A stretch of 64,000 nt of DNA from Pipra filicauda. Lineage: Eukaryota > Chordata > Aves > Passeriformes > Pipridae. Location: assembly GCF_003945595.2 (NCBI RefSeq), contig NW_024104413.1, positions 522,001 to 586,000 of the forward strand, written 5' to 3'. This document shows positions 61,438 through 64,000 of this stretch, one piece after another. Position numbers and translations under genes: made by a program. Under the pieces are notes generated by a model, which saw only the letters and a list, made by a program, of their open reading frames with translations, had not been told where the DNA came from and made no database searches. Every line of letters starts with the position of its first letter. Within the stretch, counting starts at the first letter, position 1.

Positions 61438-61554
61438 AATGCATGAGCAACACCAATTTAAGACTTAATTGCATTGTACAAAATATGACTGAGGAAATTT
61501 TTTTCCTTTTTTTCCCTCTAACAGATAGCACTTCAGTAGACAGTAGATTAAATG

Positions 61555-61609
61555 GAAAAAAATCCCCAAACTAAATAAAAACCCAAACCCAAACAACTCC
61601 CTCCAAAAC
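61555..61609. repeat. A/C-rich low-complexity tract
   Basis: A-rich sequence with AAACCC-like units. It is not the vertebrate telomere repeat, because the T of the TTAGGG/CCCTAA unit is missing. Confidence 0.8.
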
Positions 61610-64000
61610 AACTGTGTTCTTGGAGCAGCAGAGTTCCTCTTTCATTTGGTATGAACAAGTATTTTTGCTGCTAAAGATTTTGGCATTTAACTGTCAGAAG
61701 TTTTGACTCACCTGCCTGTTAGAGAATGATTGTTTCTTCTTGCTATTTATCAACATTTGGAAATCAATGAAAAATTCAAAGGGCCTATCCAAAGGAAGGA
61801 TATGAATACACTTCCTTACATGTGAGGTGAAAAATAGCAGATGTAACAACTTGCTGGTGTCCCTTTCTGAAGAAATACCTTAAATCTTTGGAATGTGTTG
61901 TGTGCCAGTTAAACCTACTATTGCAGCTGTGACTGGTGTAGAAGGTTTTCAGTTGGCTAAGTTTCTGTCACTGTAAGCGTGTTACTTTTTCACACTGGCA
62001 ATGAATAAACTTTGGACTTTGTACCTAAATCCTATCACTTTTGAACAAAAATTTTGTTCCTTCCAATAGTGTTATGTAAGTCTTAGTTACGTTTAATTAC
62101 TCGAAACTACTTACATGCAATATCATTTGTAAACTTTCAAAACACTGAGTTGCCTCATCAGCGGCTTTATTTAAATTGCTTAAGGACCTAATTCTGCCTT
62201 GTGCACAGAGCACGTTGTCAACTTGTACAGTGACTTGTTTTTCAAAACAGAAGCAGCATTCTCTGTACACTGCAGAGTAGAAGCAAGTTTCTAACCTATA
62301 GCTTTTCTGAATTCCCATCCTAAGGGGGATGTGCTTCCACTTGGGAAGTCTCTTTTCTGATTTCTGTGTTGTGCAGTAGTTGTTCATATTTGGGACTGTC
62401 TAATAATGCCAGCACTCATTTTAGGGAATGGAGATTTTGAGGTTGATCCTGTGCTTCTTTACTTTCCCCGAAAATATAGTAGGCAACAGATTTAGACTGA
62501 GAACAACCAGGCCTTCAGTAATAGAGACACTAACACCACTGTTGCAACCCACCTCTGAGTCAGGGTAACTGAGATTGCTGTTAATGAAACCCTTGGGTGA
62601 ATTAGAGTAAAACGACACTGAATAACCAGGGTATGTATGAGGCAGACTTATTTTAAAACAGTTTAATTGCAGCGGAACGGAGGTATGTGGACATTTCGGT
62701 TCTTTTCTATAAAAGTATAAAAATACCATGAAGAAAACATGGAAGGAAAAGAGAGAAGGAAAGGATAAAATTAGGTAGTGGAGAGGAAAGGTATCACCAC
62801 CCATGAATCCATTGATGAGACTTGATCATTGCTGGTTTGCTGTAGTGGCGATTGGAGTCTTCATCTCTTGGAGTGGGGCCTGTGAAATAAAAAGTTCATC
62901 GGGTTATTTACATTAAAGTTGCCGTGGGAATGCCTGGAGCCCTCGCAAGGGAGGGGATTCTTTGTATCTGATGCAGTGTTATGGGGCATGCACATATTTC
63001 TGATGGACAGTTCCCAAAAAGAATCAGGAGGTGCTTTGGGGTTCTTGGTGGCCTGGAACCCCCTCTGTTGGTCTTGCCCACTCCTCGACCCCACTTCTGC
63101 TCTTGCACTGCATTTTGTGTGGTCCCCATGGTCCTAAACAGGAAAACTGGCTCCAGAAAGGTGCTGCCCTACCTTTGTACAGCCCCCATTTCCAGGCACA
63201 TCCTGTTCTATTCTTGACCATTTGAGTGGTCATCAGTGTTTGAGACATAGCAGTGCATTAACTCCTTACTGTCCAGGCTTCTAAAAACACCTTTCCCTTA
63301 CCAAAGGGAGAATAAGGGAAGCTGTGTAGATGCAAGACAGTTCCACTGATGTGAATGTGATGGCCTTTCTCTAAAACTTTTCAGCTGTTAGAGCTGTAGC
63401 AGAATAGAAATGGGTGAGCAGGCAATTTAACCTGAAGGGTTAAAGGTTGTGTCATGTGGCCTTGCAGCGGTTAAAAATATTGCACGTGGACTGTCACCAA
63501 ATATTGTCCCGTGATTGTAAAGGCATTTCATAGAATGTGTAATAAAATACATGTATTTGCGTAAAATGCACCTTTTACCAAGTACTACTTGAAAAGTTAC
63601 CCAGTAGATGTGGGTTTACTTTGTTCCCTTGTCAAAAAGCAATCTGAATTTACCATCAACAAAGGCATATAATTAATGCTTTTCTGTATAGTTTCTTTCC
63701 ATGGCGATCAAGTCAGGGTTTCTGAGCGTGTGGGAGAGACATAAATGCTTAGTGCTGGAAAAGTGCCAGTGAACAAAGGGAGATCTGGAGCCTTTCATCT
63801 AGGGTCCATGGATTTTATTTCAAACAGGGTTGGGGGTTAGCTATTTTTCTGAAGCCTTTAGATCAGCAATTCAAAAATAATGATTATTATTTTCCAGAGG
63901 ACAACTGACAGGCATCAGAAGATGGTGCTATCACTGGCTGCGATCTTGTTCATCTGCATGGTTCCATTGCTTAAGTCTGTTCTTTGGCTTATTTAGGATG
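61610..64000. other. Unique noncoding DNA to window end
   Basis: No gene, RNA or interspersed repeat is recognised. Open frames at 62421-62804 (minus, 127 codons) and several overlapping frames at 62861-63248 in both strands lack any recognisable domain. Overlap of open frames in several registers fits a locally stop-poor, C-rich stretch rather than a gene. A purine-only run of about 25 bases lies near 62741-62766. Confidence 0.7.

Noticed and set aside
61555..61609. AAACCC units resembling telomeric repeat
   Set aside because: The vertebrate telomere unit is CCCTAA. The tract lacks the T and is ordinary low-complexity sequence.

Overview
This window looks like nuclear DNA from a bird, with no protein-coding gene that I can support. 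The evidence for a bird is five CR1 LINE fragments with the typical avian 3' tail (imperfect ATTCTATG octamers, or their complement ACAGAATCACAGAAT), one LTR of a retrovirus-like family I know only from birds, and two pieces of another dispersed avian repeat. The base composition is AT-rich, CpG is scarce and interspersed repeats are sparse. No open frame exceeds about 140 codons. The longest frames show no domain I recognise, or are read-through of repeats.

Layout: 1-13.4 kb is mostly unique noncoding DNA with simple T/TG runs and one MIR-like old SINE. From 13.4 to 16.9 kb there are two 5'-truncated CR1 copies on the minus strand. From 16.9 to 37 kb the sequence is largely unique. It holds a TAAT-rich homeodomain-type cluster (18.4 kb), a piece of a dispersed avian repeat (21.0-21.4 kb), a (TG)n tract and a second MIR-like segment (34.1 kb). 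An apparent solo LTR lies at 37.0-37.5 kb, followed by an A/C-rich tract. The most CpG-dense short block of the window is at 41.75-41.99 kb. Two plus-strand CR1 copies follow at 42.5 and 43.4 kb, a MIR-like segment at 44.9 kb, a minus-strand CR1 end at 54.6 kb, and at 60.5 kb a second piece of the 21 kb repeat in the opposite orientation. The rest appears unique.

Interpretation: the plus strand has more T than A and more G than C. It also carries most of the long T-runs. In vertebrates this skew is typical of the coding strand of transcribed introns, so the window may lie inside a long intron, or next to a transcription unit, read along the plus strand. This is an inference; no host exon is identified. 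I found no tRNA, rRNA, known microRNA, CRISPR array or other unusual system. The observations most worth checking are the CpG-dense block, the TAAT cluster, the paired repeat fragments, the ancient SINE remnants and a few exon-like segments with usable splice signals.
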